Source of the DNA: Mesorhizobium sp. YIM 152430
Lineage (GTDB): Bacteria; Pseudomonadota; Alphaproteobacteria; Rhizobiales; Rhizobiaceae
Length of the DNA: 64,000 nt
Assembly (NCBI RefSeq): GCF_029210365.1
Contig: NZ_JARGES010000018.1
Coordinates: 1-64,000, forward strand
Direction: 5' to 3'
In this document: positions 9,411-17,502 of the stretch, piece by piece
Position numbering within the stretch: position 1 is the first letter of the stretch
Layout: every line of letters begins with the position of its first letter
The notes under the pieces: model-generated
Told to the model about the DNA's origin: nothing
The model's input: the letters and a program-made list of their open reading frames with translations, nothing else
The model's database searches: none
Made by a program: the position numbers and the translations under genes

Positions 9411-9440
9411 TTGTCATCGACGCAAACGCAAGTGCATAAT
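9411..9440 (+). promoter_or_regulatory. Predicted sigma-70 promoter of the TAXI-TRAP operon
   Basis: TTGTCA (9411-9416) and CATAAT (9435-9440) are separated by 18 bp, close to the sigma-70 consensus. They lie about 75 bp upstream of the TAXI receptor ATG in the intergenic region shared with the divergent ThDP-enzyme gene. An inverted repeat begins 4 bp downstream, where a repressor would block initiation. Confidence 0.45.
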
Positions 9441-9443
9441 CGC

Positions 9444-9470
9444 ACAAAATCTCTCTTTATGGGATTTTGT
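9444..9470. promoter_or_regulatory. Inverted-repeat operator candidate (IclR-type) upstream of TAXI-TRAP
   Basis: Perfect 8-bp arms ACAAAATC (9444-9451) and GATTTTGT (9463-9470) flank an 11-bp centre. The repeat sits directly after the predicted -10 box, in the only regulatory gap of this cluster. A similar arm, ACAAATCTC, occurs in a palindrome at 13284-13311 before the amidohydrolase operon. The IclR regulator encoded between the two sites is the natural candidate to bind both. Confidence 0.5.
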
Positions 9471-9515
9471 ATCGTCTCGAGGTGGCGGTACGGAGGCACA
9501 AACCGGAGGAAACCG

Positions 9516-10472
9516 ATGAAATATGCACTCGCCTCGGCCGTCATTGCGGCCGCTCTCGTTACCGGCGGCCATGCCTCGGCGCAGGCCGTCGGCATCGCCA
9601 CGTCCAACCCAGGCTCGATCTTCCACAATATCGGCACGGCCGTCGCCAATGCCGCCAACCAGGCCGGCCTCAACGCGACGATCCAGCCGGCGACGAGCCC
9701 GAACCAGTATATTCCTTTCGTCGCCTCGGGCGGCATCGAGTTCGGCGCCGCCAATCTTCAGGAAGTGAACTACGCGCTCGAGGGCAAGGAGTGGTTCACC
9801 GGTTCGGTCAATCCAGACCTGCGCATCGTTGGCCATGTCATGCCGCTGGTCGAGGCGATCTTCGTGCGCGCCGACAGCGACATCCGCTCGATCGAGGATC
9901 TGCGTGGCCAGCCGATGGTCGACGGCTACACGGCGCAGAACACCATCCTGCCGCAGCTCGACGCCATGTATGCGACGGCCGGCATGACGCGGGCCGACAT
10001 GCAGCCGGTGCAGGTGCCGAGCGTGGTCGGCGGCGCGGACGCCTTCATCGCGGGCGACGCTGTCGGCTTCATCTTCGCCCATGGCGCCGGCAAGGTGCGC
10101 GAGGCGGACGCCGCGGTCGGCGGACTGCGCGCCCTGCCGATCGAGGAAACCGAGGAAAACCTCGCGACCATCCGCGAGCACTGGCCGGTCGGCTTCTTCG
10201 TCACCATGGAACCCGGCCCGAACGCGCCCGGCGTCGAGGAAACCTCGACCTATTTCGCTTATCCGCAGGTGATCTTCACCCATGCCGGCGTGGACGAGGA
10301 GACGGTCTACCAGATGACCAAGGCGATCTATGAGAGCAAGGAGGCGATGGCGCAGACCTTCCCGCCCTTCAACGCCTTCGATCCGGCCGACATGGCGAGC
10401 GACACGGGCGCGTCCGAATTCCACCCCGGTGCGATTCGCTTCTATCAGGAAGTCGGCATCTGGCAGGAATAG
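9516..10472 (+). CDS. TAXI family TRAP transporter solute-binding protein
   Basis: Periplasmic receptor of a TRAP secondary transporter, TAXI subclass. It is 318 residues with a signal peptide MKYALASAVIAAALVTGGHASA. The mature protein starts QAVGIATSNPGSIFHNIGTAVA, which has the TAXI-type 'ATSNPGSxxHxxGxAxA' layout (related families read GGTGGxYYPxG), and continues with 'NLQEVNYALEG' and 'PLVEAIFVRADSDIRSIEDLRG'. The ATG at 9516 follows GGAGGA at 9505-9510; upstream in-frame codons lie in the promoter/operator region. A strong hairpin separates it from the fused permease gene, allowing the binding protein to be made in excess. The ligand is unknown; a carboxylated aromatic or amino acid derivative is plausible from the neighbours. 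Confidence 0.88.
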   Translation: MKYALASAVIAAALVTGGHASAQAVGIATSNPGSIFHNIGTAVANAANQAGLNATIQPATSPNQYIPFVASGGIEFGAANLQEVNYALEGKEWFTGSVNPDLRIVGHVMPLVEAIFVRADSDIRSIEDLRGQPMVDGYTAQNTILPQLDAMYATAGMTRADMQPVQVPSVVGGADAFIAGDAVGFIFAHGAGKVREADAAVGGLRALPIEETEENLATIREHWPVGFFVTMEPGPNAPGVEETSTYFAYPQVIFTHAGVDEETVYQMTKAIYESKEAMAQTFPPFNAFDPADMASDTGASEFHPGAIRFYQEVGIWQE

Positions 10473-10486
10473 GGCCGGCCTTTTGC

Positions 10487-10509
10487 GGGCGTCGCATGAT
10501 GCGGCGCCC
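10487..10509 (+). other. Intercistronic hairpin between TAXI receptor and TRAP permease genes
   Basis: GGGCGTCGCAT and ATGCGGCGCCC are complementary (one G-T wobble), forming a 9-10 bp stem with a very small loop. No T-run follows, so this is more likely an mRNA-stabilising or partial read-through element than a full terminator. Comparable hairpins follow two other binding-protein genes in this window (21634-21662 and 47255-47276). Confidence 0.6.
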
Positions 10510-10559
10510 GGCATTCGCCCGCGCCCGTTGCGGCGGGGCCTCGATCGACCAGAGTGTGC

Positions 10560-12512
10560 ATGATGAATTCCGCCCTTGAGCGCCCGTCGCAGCCGGGCTT
10601 GCCCGAAGCCGTCTGGCGGCCCTTGTCGGGGCTTCTCGCCGTCGGGCTGACGCTGCTTGCCGTTGCCTATTCGCTCGGCGTGCCGCGGATGCTGGGCGTC
10701 TCCTTCTACCCGCAGCAGTTCATGGCGGCGATCCTGGCCTTTGCGCTGCCGATCGCCTTCCTGTCGCTGCCGGCCAGGCGCGACAGCCGAAGGATCAAGG
10801 CGCCCTGGTATGACGTCGCGCTCGCGGTCATCGCCTTCGTCGCCGTCGCCTACATCACCATGCGCTACCCGCAGGTCGTCAATCTGATCTTCGCGCGGCC
10901 CGCCGCGGCCTGGGTGCCGGGCCTGATCGTCATCGCGCTCCTGCTCGAGGCGGTTCGGCGCGCGACGGGCTGGGCGCTCGTCGTCATCATCCTCGTCTTC
11001 CTGCTCTATGCCCTGTTCGGCAATTACGTGCCGGGACGGCTCGCCGGCCGCGCGCAGAACTGGCAGATGCTGTCGGGTTACATGGCCTTCGATTCGAACG
11101 GCATCCTGGGCCTGCCGATGGCGGTCGCCTCGACCGTCGTCGTCGCCTTCATCCTGTTCGGGGCGCTTCTGGGGCTCACCGGCGGGTCGAAATTCTTCAC
11201 CGACGCGGCCCTTCTGGGCATGGGACGGTTCCGCGGCGGTTCGATGAAGATTGCCGTGCTGGCGTCCGGCCTGTTCGGCTCGATCTCGGGTTCGGCGGTG
11301 GCGAATGTCGCGGCGACCGGCGTCGTCACCATTCCATTGATCAAGCGCGACGGCTATCCCGCGCACAAGGCCGGCGCGATCGAGGCCGTCGCCTCGACCG
11401 GCGGCCAGCTGATGCCGCCGGTAATGGGCGCGGCCGCCTTCCTGATGGCCGAGTTCCTCCAGATTTCCTATGCGCAGGTCGCGCTCGCGGCGCTGGTTCC
11501 GGCGCTGATCTACTATGTGGCGCTGTTCATCCAGGCCGATCTCGAAGCCGCCCGGCTGGGCATTTCGCGCGTGCCGAAGGCCGACATGCCCGCGCGGCGC
11601 AGCGTCGCGACCGGCCTGCATTTCCTGTTCGCCTTCGCGGTCCTGATCTACACGCTCTTCGCGCTCAACTGGCAGCCCGAACGCTCGGCGCTCGCCGGCG
11701 GGCTTTGCGTGGTGATCACGGGGCTTGTCTTCGGCTATCAGTCGGTTCGCCCAAAAATCGGCGCGCTTCTCGGCGCCTTTGCCGAGACGGGCCGCGCCGT
11801 TGTCGAGATCATCATCATTTCGGCCGCGGCCGGCATCGTGATCGGCGTCCTCAACGTCACCGGCCTCTCCTTCAACCTGACCTATGCGCTGGTTCAGCTC
11901 GGCGGCGGGAATGCGGTCGTGCTTCTGGTCCTGTCGGCGCTCGTGTGCATCGTTCTGGGCATGGGACTGCCGACGCTCGGCGTCTATGTGCTGCTTGCGG
12001 CGCTGGTCGCGCCGGCGCTCGTCCAGGTGGGCATCGAGCCGATCGCCGCCCATCTCTTCGTGCTCTATTTCGGCATGATGTCGATGATCACGCCGCCGAT
12101 CGCGATCGCCGCCTTCGCCGCCGCCAGCATCGCGCAGGCGCCTGCCATGAAAACGGGCTGGGCGTCGATGAAGTTTGGCTGGGCGGCCTTCGTGGTGCCG
12201 TTCCTCTTCGTCTTCTCGCCGACGCTCGTCATGATCGGCGAGCCCATGGACATCGCAATCGCCGTCGTGACGGCCGGGGTCGGCGTCTGGCTTGTGTCGG
12301 CGGCACTGGCCGGCTATTTCGCGTCGAGATTGTCGCCCATGATGCGGCTCGCCTTCGGCGCGGCGGGGCTTTTGGCGCTGGTTCCGGCGGGCGCGTTTCC
12401 TGGCGCGGTCGTTACCGACGTCGTCGGCGTCGCACTCGGAATCCTGCTGATGGCGATCAACTACAGGGGAGCGATGCAAATGATGAAATCAGGGGAAAGC
12501 GCGGTGTCTTGA
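10560..12512 (+). CDS. TRAP transporter fused 4TM/12TM permease (DctQM-type, TAXI-associated)
   Basis: Membrane component of the TAXI-TRAP system, with small (DctQ) and large (DctM) subunits fused in one 650-residue chain, as is usual for TAXI systems. The N-terminal third holds the QS-like helices. The DctM part shows 'GLTGGSKFFTDAALLGMGRFRGGSMKIAV', the 'LFGSISGSAVANVAATG' hairpin, 'TGGQLMPPVMGAAAFLMAEF' and the second inverted-repeat motif 'GMGLPTLGVYVLLAALVAPALVQVG'. Candidate starts are a GTG at 10554 and tandem ATGs at 10560 and 10563; none has a strong ribosome-binding site, so the exact start is uncertain. The stop overlaps the TTG start of the IclR gene (TTGA). Confidence 0.9.
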   Translation: MMNSALERPSQPGLPEAVWRPLSGLLAVGLTLLAVAYSLGVPRMLGVSFYPQQFMAAILAFALPIAFLSLPARRDSRRIKAPWYDVALAVIAFVAVAYITMRYPQVVNLIFARPAAAWVPGLIVIALLLEAVRRATGWALVVIILVFLLYALFGNYVPGRLAGRAQNWQMLSGYMAFDSNGILGLPMAVASTVVVAFILFGALLGLTGGSKFFTDAALLGMGRFRGGSMKIAVLASGLFGSISGSAVANVAATGVVTIPLIKRDGYPAHKAGAIEAVASTGGQLMPPVMGAAAFLMAEFLQISYAQVALAALVPALIYYVALFIQADLEAARLGISRVPKADMPARRSVATGLHFLFAFAVLIYTLFALNWQPERSALAGGLCVVITGLVFGYQSVRPKIGALLGAFAETGRAVVEIIIISAAAGIVIGVLNVTGLSFNLTYALVQLGGGNAVVLLVLSALVCIVLGMGLPTLGVYVLLAALVAPALVQVGIEPIAAHLFVLYFGMMSMITPPIAIAAFAAASIAQAPAMKTGWASMKFGWAAFVVPFLFVFSPTLVMIGEPMDIAIAVVTAGVGVWLVSAALAGYFASRLSPMMRLAFGAAGLLALVPAGAFPGAVVTDVVGVALGILLMAINYRGAMQMMKSGESAVS

Positions 12513-13297
12513 CGAAAACGGCAGGCAACAGTCTCGAAAAGGTTCTCGCAGTCCTCGAGGTTTTCAGCGAGGACCGTCTGGAGTGGACGCCCGAAGAACT
12601 GATGGATGAACTGGGCTACAGCCGGCCGACGCTCTATCGGTATCTGAAGACGCTGAAGGAGGCAGGACTTCTCACCTCCATGCCCAATACCGGCTTCACG
12701 CTCGGCCCGAAGGTGGTCGAGATGGACTATCTGATGCGCAAGTCCGACCCGCTAATCATCAACGGCTCGGCGCATCTGAAGAATCTCACATCGAAATACA
12801 GTTGCACGGCGCTTCTGGTGCGCTGGTATGGCAACCGGCTGCTCTGCGTCGATTCGGACACCTCGACGAAGAACCCGCTGTCCTCCTATCCGCGCGGCCG
12901 GCCGATGCCGCTCGGGCGCGGAGCCATCGCCCGTTCGATCATGGCCTTCCTGCCGCGCCGGCATCTGGTGCCGCTCGTCGAGCGCACCATGGACGACCTG
13001 CGCGCGGTCGGCCTCGGCAGCAGCGTCGAGGACGTGATGGAGCAGTTGAAGAAGGTGCGCAAGGCGGGCGTGAGCGTCGCCTATGGCGAGGTGACGCCGG
13101 GCGTCGTCGGCATCGCGGCGCCGGTCTTCGACGCGGGACGCAGCCCGGTCGCCAGCGTCTGCGTCACCATCGCCGGCAATCTGGTGGACGGCGCGGCGAT
13201 CGAGAAGATCGCGGCCGACGTGAAGGCGACAGCGCGGCTGGTGAGCGACTCCCTGCTGCGCGGCAGGGTGGAGAATGGCGAGAACAAATCTCATTGA
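12509..13297 (+). CDS. IclR family transcriptional regulator
   Basis: Local regulator with an N-terminal winged helix-turn-helix and a C-terminal ligand-binding domain, 262 residues. The HTH region (about 20-75) includes 'MDELGYSRPTLYRYLKTLKEAGLL'. The effector domain shows 'GRGAIARSIMAFLP', 'VAYGEVTPGVVGIAAPVFD' and 'ASVCVTIAG', standard IclR blocks. There is no usable ATG; a TTG at 12509, overlapping the permease stop as TTGA, gives the normal N-terminus MTKTAGNSLEKVLAVLEVF, with AGGGGA upstream. Two related inverted repeats (9444-9470 and 13284-13311) are candidate targets. It probably controls the transporter and the degradative operon that follows. Confidence 0.88.
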   Translation: MTKTAGNSLEKVLAVLEVFSEDRLEWTPEELMDELGYSRPTLYRYLKTLKEAGLLTSMPNTGFTLGPKVVEMDYLMRKSDPLIINGSAHLKNLTSKYSCTALLVRWYGNRLLCVDSDTSTKNPLSSYPRGRPMPLGRGAIARSIMAFLPRRHLVPLVERTMDDLRAVGLGSSVEDVMEQLKKVRKAGVSVAYGEVTPGVVGIAAPVFDAGRSPVASVCVTIAGNLVDGAAIEKIAADVKATARLVSDSLLRGRVENGENKSH

Positions 13298-13311
13298 ATG
13301 AGATTATTTGT
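13284..13311. promoter_or_regulatory. Palindromic operator candidate before the amidohydrolase operon
   Basis: A perfect palindrome ATCTCATTGAATGAGAT (13288-13304) lies inside a wider inverted repeat whose outer arms are ACAAAT (13284-13289) and ATTTGT (13306-13311). It spans the last codons and stop of the IclR gene, about 60 bp before the next ATG. A TTGACT hexamer begins at 13311, but no clear -10 box follows. The arm ACAAATCTC resembles the repeat at 9444-9470. Confidence 0.5.
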
Positions 13312-13365
13312 TGACTTGATGGGCGCCGGGAAGGCATCCTTCGGCCAGTCGCCGAGGGAGGTTCC

Positions 13366-14385
13366 ATGAAGAAGATCGACATTTTCAACCACATCTGGCC
13401 GAAGCCGTTTTTCGATGCGCTGATCGGCCATATCGGCGAGATGACCGACATCACTATGCGCTCCGGCGCGGTGCCGATGATGACCGATCTCGACCGCCGC
13501 TTCGAGGTCATGGAAATGTTCGGCGAGGACTACCAGCAGGTGCTCTCGCTCGCCTCGCCGCCGCTCGAAAAGCTGGCCGGACCTGAAAAGGCGCTCGAAC
13601 TGTCGAAGATCGGCTCGGATTCGATGGCCGAGCTTTGCCAAAAATATCCCGAGCGCTTCCCGGCCTTCGTCGGCACCGCGCCGATGAACAATCCCGACGC
13701 GCTGGTCGCCGAATGCCGCCGCGCGGTCGAGGATCTGGGCGCCGCCGGAATGCAGATCTTCACCAACATCGCCGGCAACCCGGTCGATCTGCCGGAATAC
13801 GCGCCGTTCTTCGACTATATGGCGAAGGCCGGCAAGCCGGTCTGGCTGCACCCGGCGCGAGGCGAGAATTTCGCCGACTACAAGAACGAGAGCCGGTCCG
13901 AATACGAGATCTGGTGGACCTTCGGCTGGCCCTACGAGACGTCGGCCGCGATGGCGCGCATGGTGTTCTCGCGCTTCTTCGACAGGTTCGAGGGGCTGAA
14001 GGTCTTGACTCACCATGCCGGCGGCATGATCCCGTTCTTCGAGGGCCGCGTCGGCCCCGGCTGGGACCAGATGGGCAAGCGCACGACGGACCGCGACTTG
14101 GCGGCGGTGCGCAAGGCGCTGAAGCGCCCGCATCTCGACTATTTCAAGGAGTTCTATGCCGATACCGCGTCCTTCGGCTCGTCGAAGGCGATCGAGCACG
14201 CGATCGAGTTCTTCGGCGAGGACCGGGTGATGTTCGCGTCCGACGCGCCGTTCGATCCCGAAGGCGGACCGATGTATATCCGCGAAACTATCCGCATCCT
14301 CGACGAACTCGACATCTCCGACGAATTGCGCGCCAAGCTCTATGAGGGCAATGCGCGCAGATTCCTCGGGCTGGAGGCGGCATGA
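13366..14385 (+). CDS. Amidohydrolase 2 family protein (ACMSD/resorcylate-decarboxylase-like)
   Basis: TIM-barrel amidohydrolase related to aminocarboxymuconate-semialdehyde decarboxylase and 2,6-dihydroxybenzoate decarboxylase, so a decarboxylase or hydrolase acting on an aromatic-derived acid is expected. It is 339 residues. Later metal/active-site blocks are visible: WLHPAR (about 160), THHAGG (about 215) and ASDAPFDPEGG (about 291). The N-terminal metal motif, usually H-x-H, reads N-H-I-W (residues 8-11), so one of the two histidines is missing. The start follows GAGGGAGG by 5 bases. Its stop overlaps the aldehyde dehydrogenase start (ATGA), and the two probably act in sequence. Confidence 0.82.
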   Translation: MKKIDIFNHIWPKPFFDALIGHIGEMTDITMRSGAVPMMTDLDRRFEVMEMFGEDYQQVLSLASPPLEKLAGPEKALELSKIGSDSMAELCQKYPERFPAFVGTAPMNNPDALVAECRRAVEDLGAAGMQIFTNIAGNPVDLPEYAPFFDYMAKAGKPVWLHPARGENFADYKNESRSEYEIWWTFGWPYETSAAMARMVFSRFFDRFEGLKVLTHHAGGMIPFFEGRVGPGWDQMGKRTTDRDLAAVRKALKRPHLDYFKEFYADTASFGSSKAIEHAIEFFGEDRVMFASDAPFDPEGGPMYIRETIRILDELDISDELRAKLYEGNARRFLGLEAA

Positions 14386-15821
14386 CGGCCGCACTCAACT
14401 ATATCGGCGGCGAATGGGTGAAGGGGGCAGGCGCGCGCGACAGCCTGAACCCCGCCGACGGCAGTGTGCTCGGTTCCTATGAGCCGGGCACCAAGGCCCT
14501 CGCCGACCAGGCCGCGGCGCTTGCCCGCGAGACCTTCGAGACGACCGGCTGGGCGTCGTCGCCGCGTTTGCGCGCGGCGGTGCTGTTCGAATTCGCCGAC
14601 CGGCTGGAAACGGCGAAGGGCGAAATCGCAGACTTGATCGTCGCCGAAAACGGCAAGCTCAGGCGCGAGGCGTTGGGGGAGACGATGGGTGCGATCTCGG
14701 AGATTCGCTACTATGCGGGGCTCGCGCGCACCGTGCTCGGCCGCACGATTGAGACCATGCCTGGCAATTTCTCGATGATGAACCGCGAGGCGGCCGGCGT
14801 CGCGGCGATCATCGTGCCATGGAACGCCCCGGTGACGCTGCTCGCCCGCTCGTTGGCCCCGGCGCTCGCCGCCGGTTGCACGACCGTGATCAAGCCCGCG
14901 CCGCAGACGCCGCTGATTCATGCGCGGATCATGCGCTGCCTCGCCGATTGCCCCTCGCTGCCGAAGGGCGTCGTCAATTCGGTCAACGAACAGGGGTCTG
15001 AAGTCGGCGAAGCACTGGTGGCGTCGCACGACATCGACGTCATCTCGTTCACCGGATCGAGCGCGACCGGCAAGCGCATCATGGCGGGCGCGGCGCCGAC
15101 CTTGAAGCGGCTATCGCTGGAACTTGGCGGCAAGGCGCCCGCGACGGTGTTCGCCGATGCCGATCTCGACCAGGCGGTGCGCGAACTGACCGCCGGCTCG
15201 CTGGTGATGGCGGGCCAGATCTGCGTCGCGGCGGCACGGTTTCTGGTCGAGAAATCGATCGAGAAGGCGTTCACCGACCGGATCAAGGCGGCGTTCTCCG
15301 CCGTGAAGGTCGGGCCAGGCGGCGATGCGCAAAGCCAGATGGGCTCGCTGATCGACATGGGCAATCGCGACCGCGTCTCGCGGCTGATCGAGCAGGCCGG
15401 TGACGAGGGCGAGATGGTGCTGAAAGGGGGCGTCCCGAACGAGCCGCTGTCAAAGGGTGCGTTCCTGACGCCGACGCTTTTCAGGATCGACGATCTGTCG
15501 TCCCCGCTGGTGCAGGACGAACTCTTCGGTCCCATCGTCTCCATCGAAACCTTCGAAACCGAGGCGGAAGCGATGAAGAAGGCCAACGCGACCGAATACG
15601 GCCTCGCGGCGAGCGTCTTCACGCGCGATCTGAACCGGGCGATGCGCATGTCGCGCGCCGTTCGCGCCGGCACGGTCTGGCTCAACTGCCATGGCCGGCT
15701 CTTCGCCGAGGGCGAGACGGGCGGCTATCGCCAGTCGGGTCTCGGACGGCTCCACGGCGTCGAGGGGCTGAACGATTTCCTCGAAACCAAGCATGTTTAT
15801 CTCGAGGCCGGCGCGATCTGA
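14382..15821 (+). CDS. Aldehyde dehydrogenase family protein
   Basis: NAD(P)-dependent oxidation of an aldehyde to a carboxylate, in the cytoplasm. It is 479 residues. Conserved elements are IVPWNAPV, VIKPAPQTP (cofactor Lys), FTGSSATGKRIM, SLELGGKAP (general base Glu) and the catalytic Cys in GQICVAAARF. The C-terminal block has 'SGLGRLHGVEGLNDFLETKHVYLE'. It closely follows the amidohydrolase and precedes a flavin hydroxylase, so a semialdehyde or aryl aldehyde intermediate of the same pathway is the likely substrate. The aldehyde itself cannot be named from sequence. Confidence 0.9.
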   Translation: MTAALNYIGGEWVKGAGARDSLNPADGSVLGSYEPGTKALADQAAALARETFETTGWASSPRLRAAVLFEFADRLETAKGEIADLIVAENGKLRREALGETMGAISEIRYYAGLARTVLGRTIETMPGNFSMMNREAAGVAAIIVPWNAPVTLLARSLAPALAAGCTTVIKPAPQTPLIHARIMRCLADCPSLPKGVVNSVNEQGSEVGEALVASHDIDVISFTGSSATGKRIMAGAAPTLKRLSLELGGKAPATVFADADLDQAVRELTAGSLVMAGQICVAAARFLVEKSIEKAFTDRIKAAFSAVKVGPGGDAQSQMGSLIDMGNRDRVSRLIEQAGDEGEMVLKGGVPNEPLSKGAFLTPTLFRIDDLSSPLVQDELFGPIVSIETFETEAEAMKKANATEYGLAASVFTRDLNRAMRMSRAVRAGTVWLNCHGRLFAEGETGGYRQSGLGRLHGVEGLNDFLETKHVYLEAGAI

Positions 15822-15859
15822 AGCGCCGGGCTTCTCAGTGCATACGCAATGAACGGGCG

Positions 15860-17449
15860 ATGATGACGAACGCAGATGAACGGCAGACCGATGTGGTGAT
15901 CGTGGGGGGCGGCCCTGTCGGCATGGGGCTGGCGATCGAACTGGGCCAGCGCGGCATCCGCACCATCGTCGTCGAGCGCTATCCGACGCCGCAGCGCGTG
16001 CCGAAGGGCCAGAACCTGACGCAGCGGACGATGGAGCATTTCCACTTCTGGGGTGCGGAGAAGGAACTGCGCGCCGCGCGCACCGTGCCGAAGGAATACG
16101 GGATCGGCGGGCTCACCGCGTATGGCACACTTCTCGGCGACTATCATTATGACTGGCTGCAACGCGAACTCGTGCGGCCCTATTACTTCACCGACAATGA
16201 GCGACTGCCCCAATATGCGACCGAGGACGTGCTGCGGGCGCGAGCGGCCCATATCGACGCCATCGAGACGCTCTACGGCTATTCGGGCGAGGCGCTCGAG
16301 GAAGATGCCGATGGCGTGACTGTGACCGCCGTGCCGCGCGAGAGCGGTGCGCCGGTCAAGGTGCGCGCGCGCTTTCTCGTCGGCTGCGACGGCAGCAAGT
16401 CGGCCGTCCGCGACATGGCCGGCATCACGCAGACGCGCTCGGACCACGACAAGCTGATGGTGCTGCTCGTCTTCCGCTCGACCGGGCTGCACGAACTGCT
16501 GAAGCGCTTTCCCGGCAAGTCGTTCTACAACGTCCTACACCCGGACCTGAAAGGCTACTGGCAGTTTTTCGGCCGCGTCGATCTCGGCAATACCTGGTTC
16601 TTCCATGCGCCGGTGCCGGCCGACACGACGAAGGACAATTTCGATTTCACCGCCTATCTGCACCGGGCGGTTGGCGCCGACTTCGACGTCGCGTTCGAGC
16701 ATATCGGCTTCTGGGATTTGCGCATCGCGATTGCCGACAGTTATGCCAAGGGCCGCGTGTTCATCGCCGGCGACGCCGCGCACAGCCATCCGCCCTATGG
16801 CGGCTATGGCATCAATACCGGCTTCGAGGATGCGCGGAACCTCGGCTGGAAGCTGGCCGCGACGCTCGAGGGCTGGGGCGGCGAGGACCTGCTCGACAGC
16901 TACGATGCCGAGCGCCGGCCGGTCTTCGCCTCGACGGCAAAGGATTTCATCGAAAAGGCGATCGAGAGCGACCGGGCCTTTCTGGAGACGCATGATCCCG
17001 AAGACGACCGTGGGGCCTTCGAGCGCGAATGGACGGCACGCGGTTCGGGCGCGCGCGACGAGGTCAATGCGTTCGAGCCGAACTATCGCGGCTCGCCGAT
17101 CGTGTCCGGCGCCGGCGGCGCGACCAATGCTATTGGCGGGCATGTCTTCAAGGCGCAGGCGGGGCATCATTTGGCGCCGCGCCGCCTTTTGACGGGCGAG
17201 AACGTCTATGACCGGCTGGGGTCGGGCTTCACGCTGCTGTGCCTTGGGAAGGCAGGCAATGGCGAAATCGAACGGTTCCGGGCGGCCGCGAACGGAACGG
17301 GCGTGCCGCTGACGGTCGTAAAGGACGATGTGCCGGGCGAGGCGGCCGACTATCGCGCGCGCTACGTGCTGGTGCGGCCCGACCAGTTCGTCGCCTTTGC
17401 GGGCGACACGCTCGATCCGGGCATTCTGGCCCGCGCGACGGGTCGCTGA
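15860..17449 (+). CDS. FAD-dependent aromatic hydroxylase (PheA/TfdB/MhpA family)
   Basis: Class A flavoprotein monooxygenase that hydroxylates an aromatic ring with NAD(P)H and O2. It is 529 residues. The FAD-binding GGGPVG is at about 16-21, the NADPH/FAD-linking DG motif is in VGCDGSKSAVRDMAG, and the GD motif is in VFIAGDAAHSHPPYGGYG, followed by NTGFEDARNLGWKL. The C-terminal thioredoxin-like domain of the phenol-hydroxylase subgroup appears to be present (about 420-529). It is the last gene of the amidohydrolase-dehydrogenase-hydroxylase unit. The substrate is unknown; the context suggests a phenolic or phenylpropanoid acid. Confidence 0.87.
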   Translation: MMTNADERQTDVVIVGGGPVGMGLAIELGQRGIRTIVVERYPTPQRVPKGQNLTQRTMEHFHFWGAEKELRAARTVPKEYGIGGLTAYGTLLGDYHYDWLQRELVRPYYFTDNERLPQYATEDVLRARAAHIDAIETLYGYSGEALEEDADGVTVTAVPRESGAPVKVRARFLVGCDGSKSAVRDMAGITQTRSDHDKLMVLLVFRSTGLHELLKRFPGKSFYNVLHPDLKGYWQFFGRVDLGNTWFFHAPVPADTTKDNFDFTAYLHRAVGADFDVAFEHIGFWDLRIAIADSYAKGRVFIAGDAAHSHPPYGGYGINTGFEDARNLGWKLAATLEGWGGEDLLDSYDAERRPVFASTAKDFIEKAIESDRAFLETHDPEDDRGAFEREWTARGSGARDEVNAFEPNYRGSPIVSGAGGATNAIGGHVFKAQAGHHLAPRRLLTGENVYDRLGSGFTLLCLGKAGNGEIERFRAAANGTGVPLTVVKDDVPGEAADYRARYVLVRPDQFVAFAGDTLDPGILARATGR

Positions 17450-17502
17450 GCCCGATCGACCTCAGGCAACCATCAAGACGGGCTTCGGCCGGATGCTTCC
17501 TT

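Noticed and set aside
9414-12479. A continuous minus-strand open frame of about 1021 codons opposite the TAXI-TRAP genes
   Set aside because: It is rich in Arg, His, Asp and Gly, has no family motif, and mirrors the third-position GC bias of the real plus-strand genes. Similar antisense frames lie opposite other genes (for example 29913-31676 and 42030-43529).
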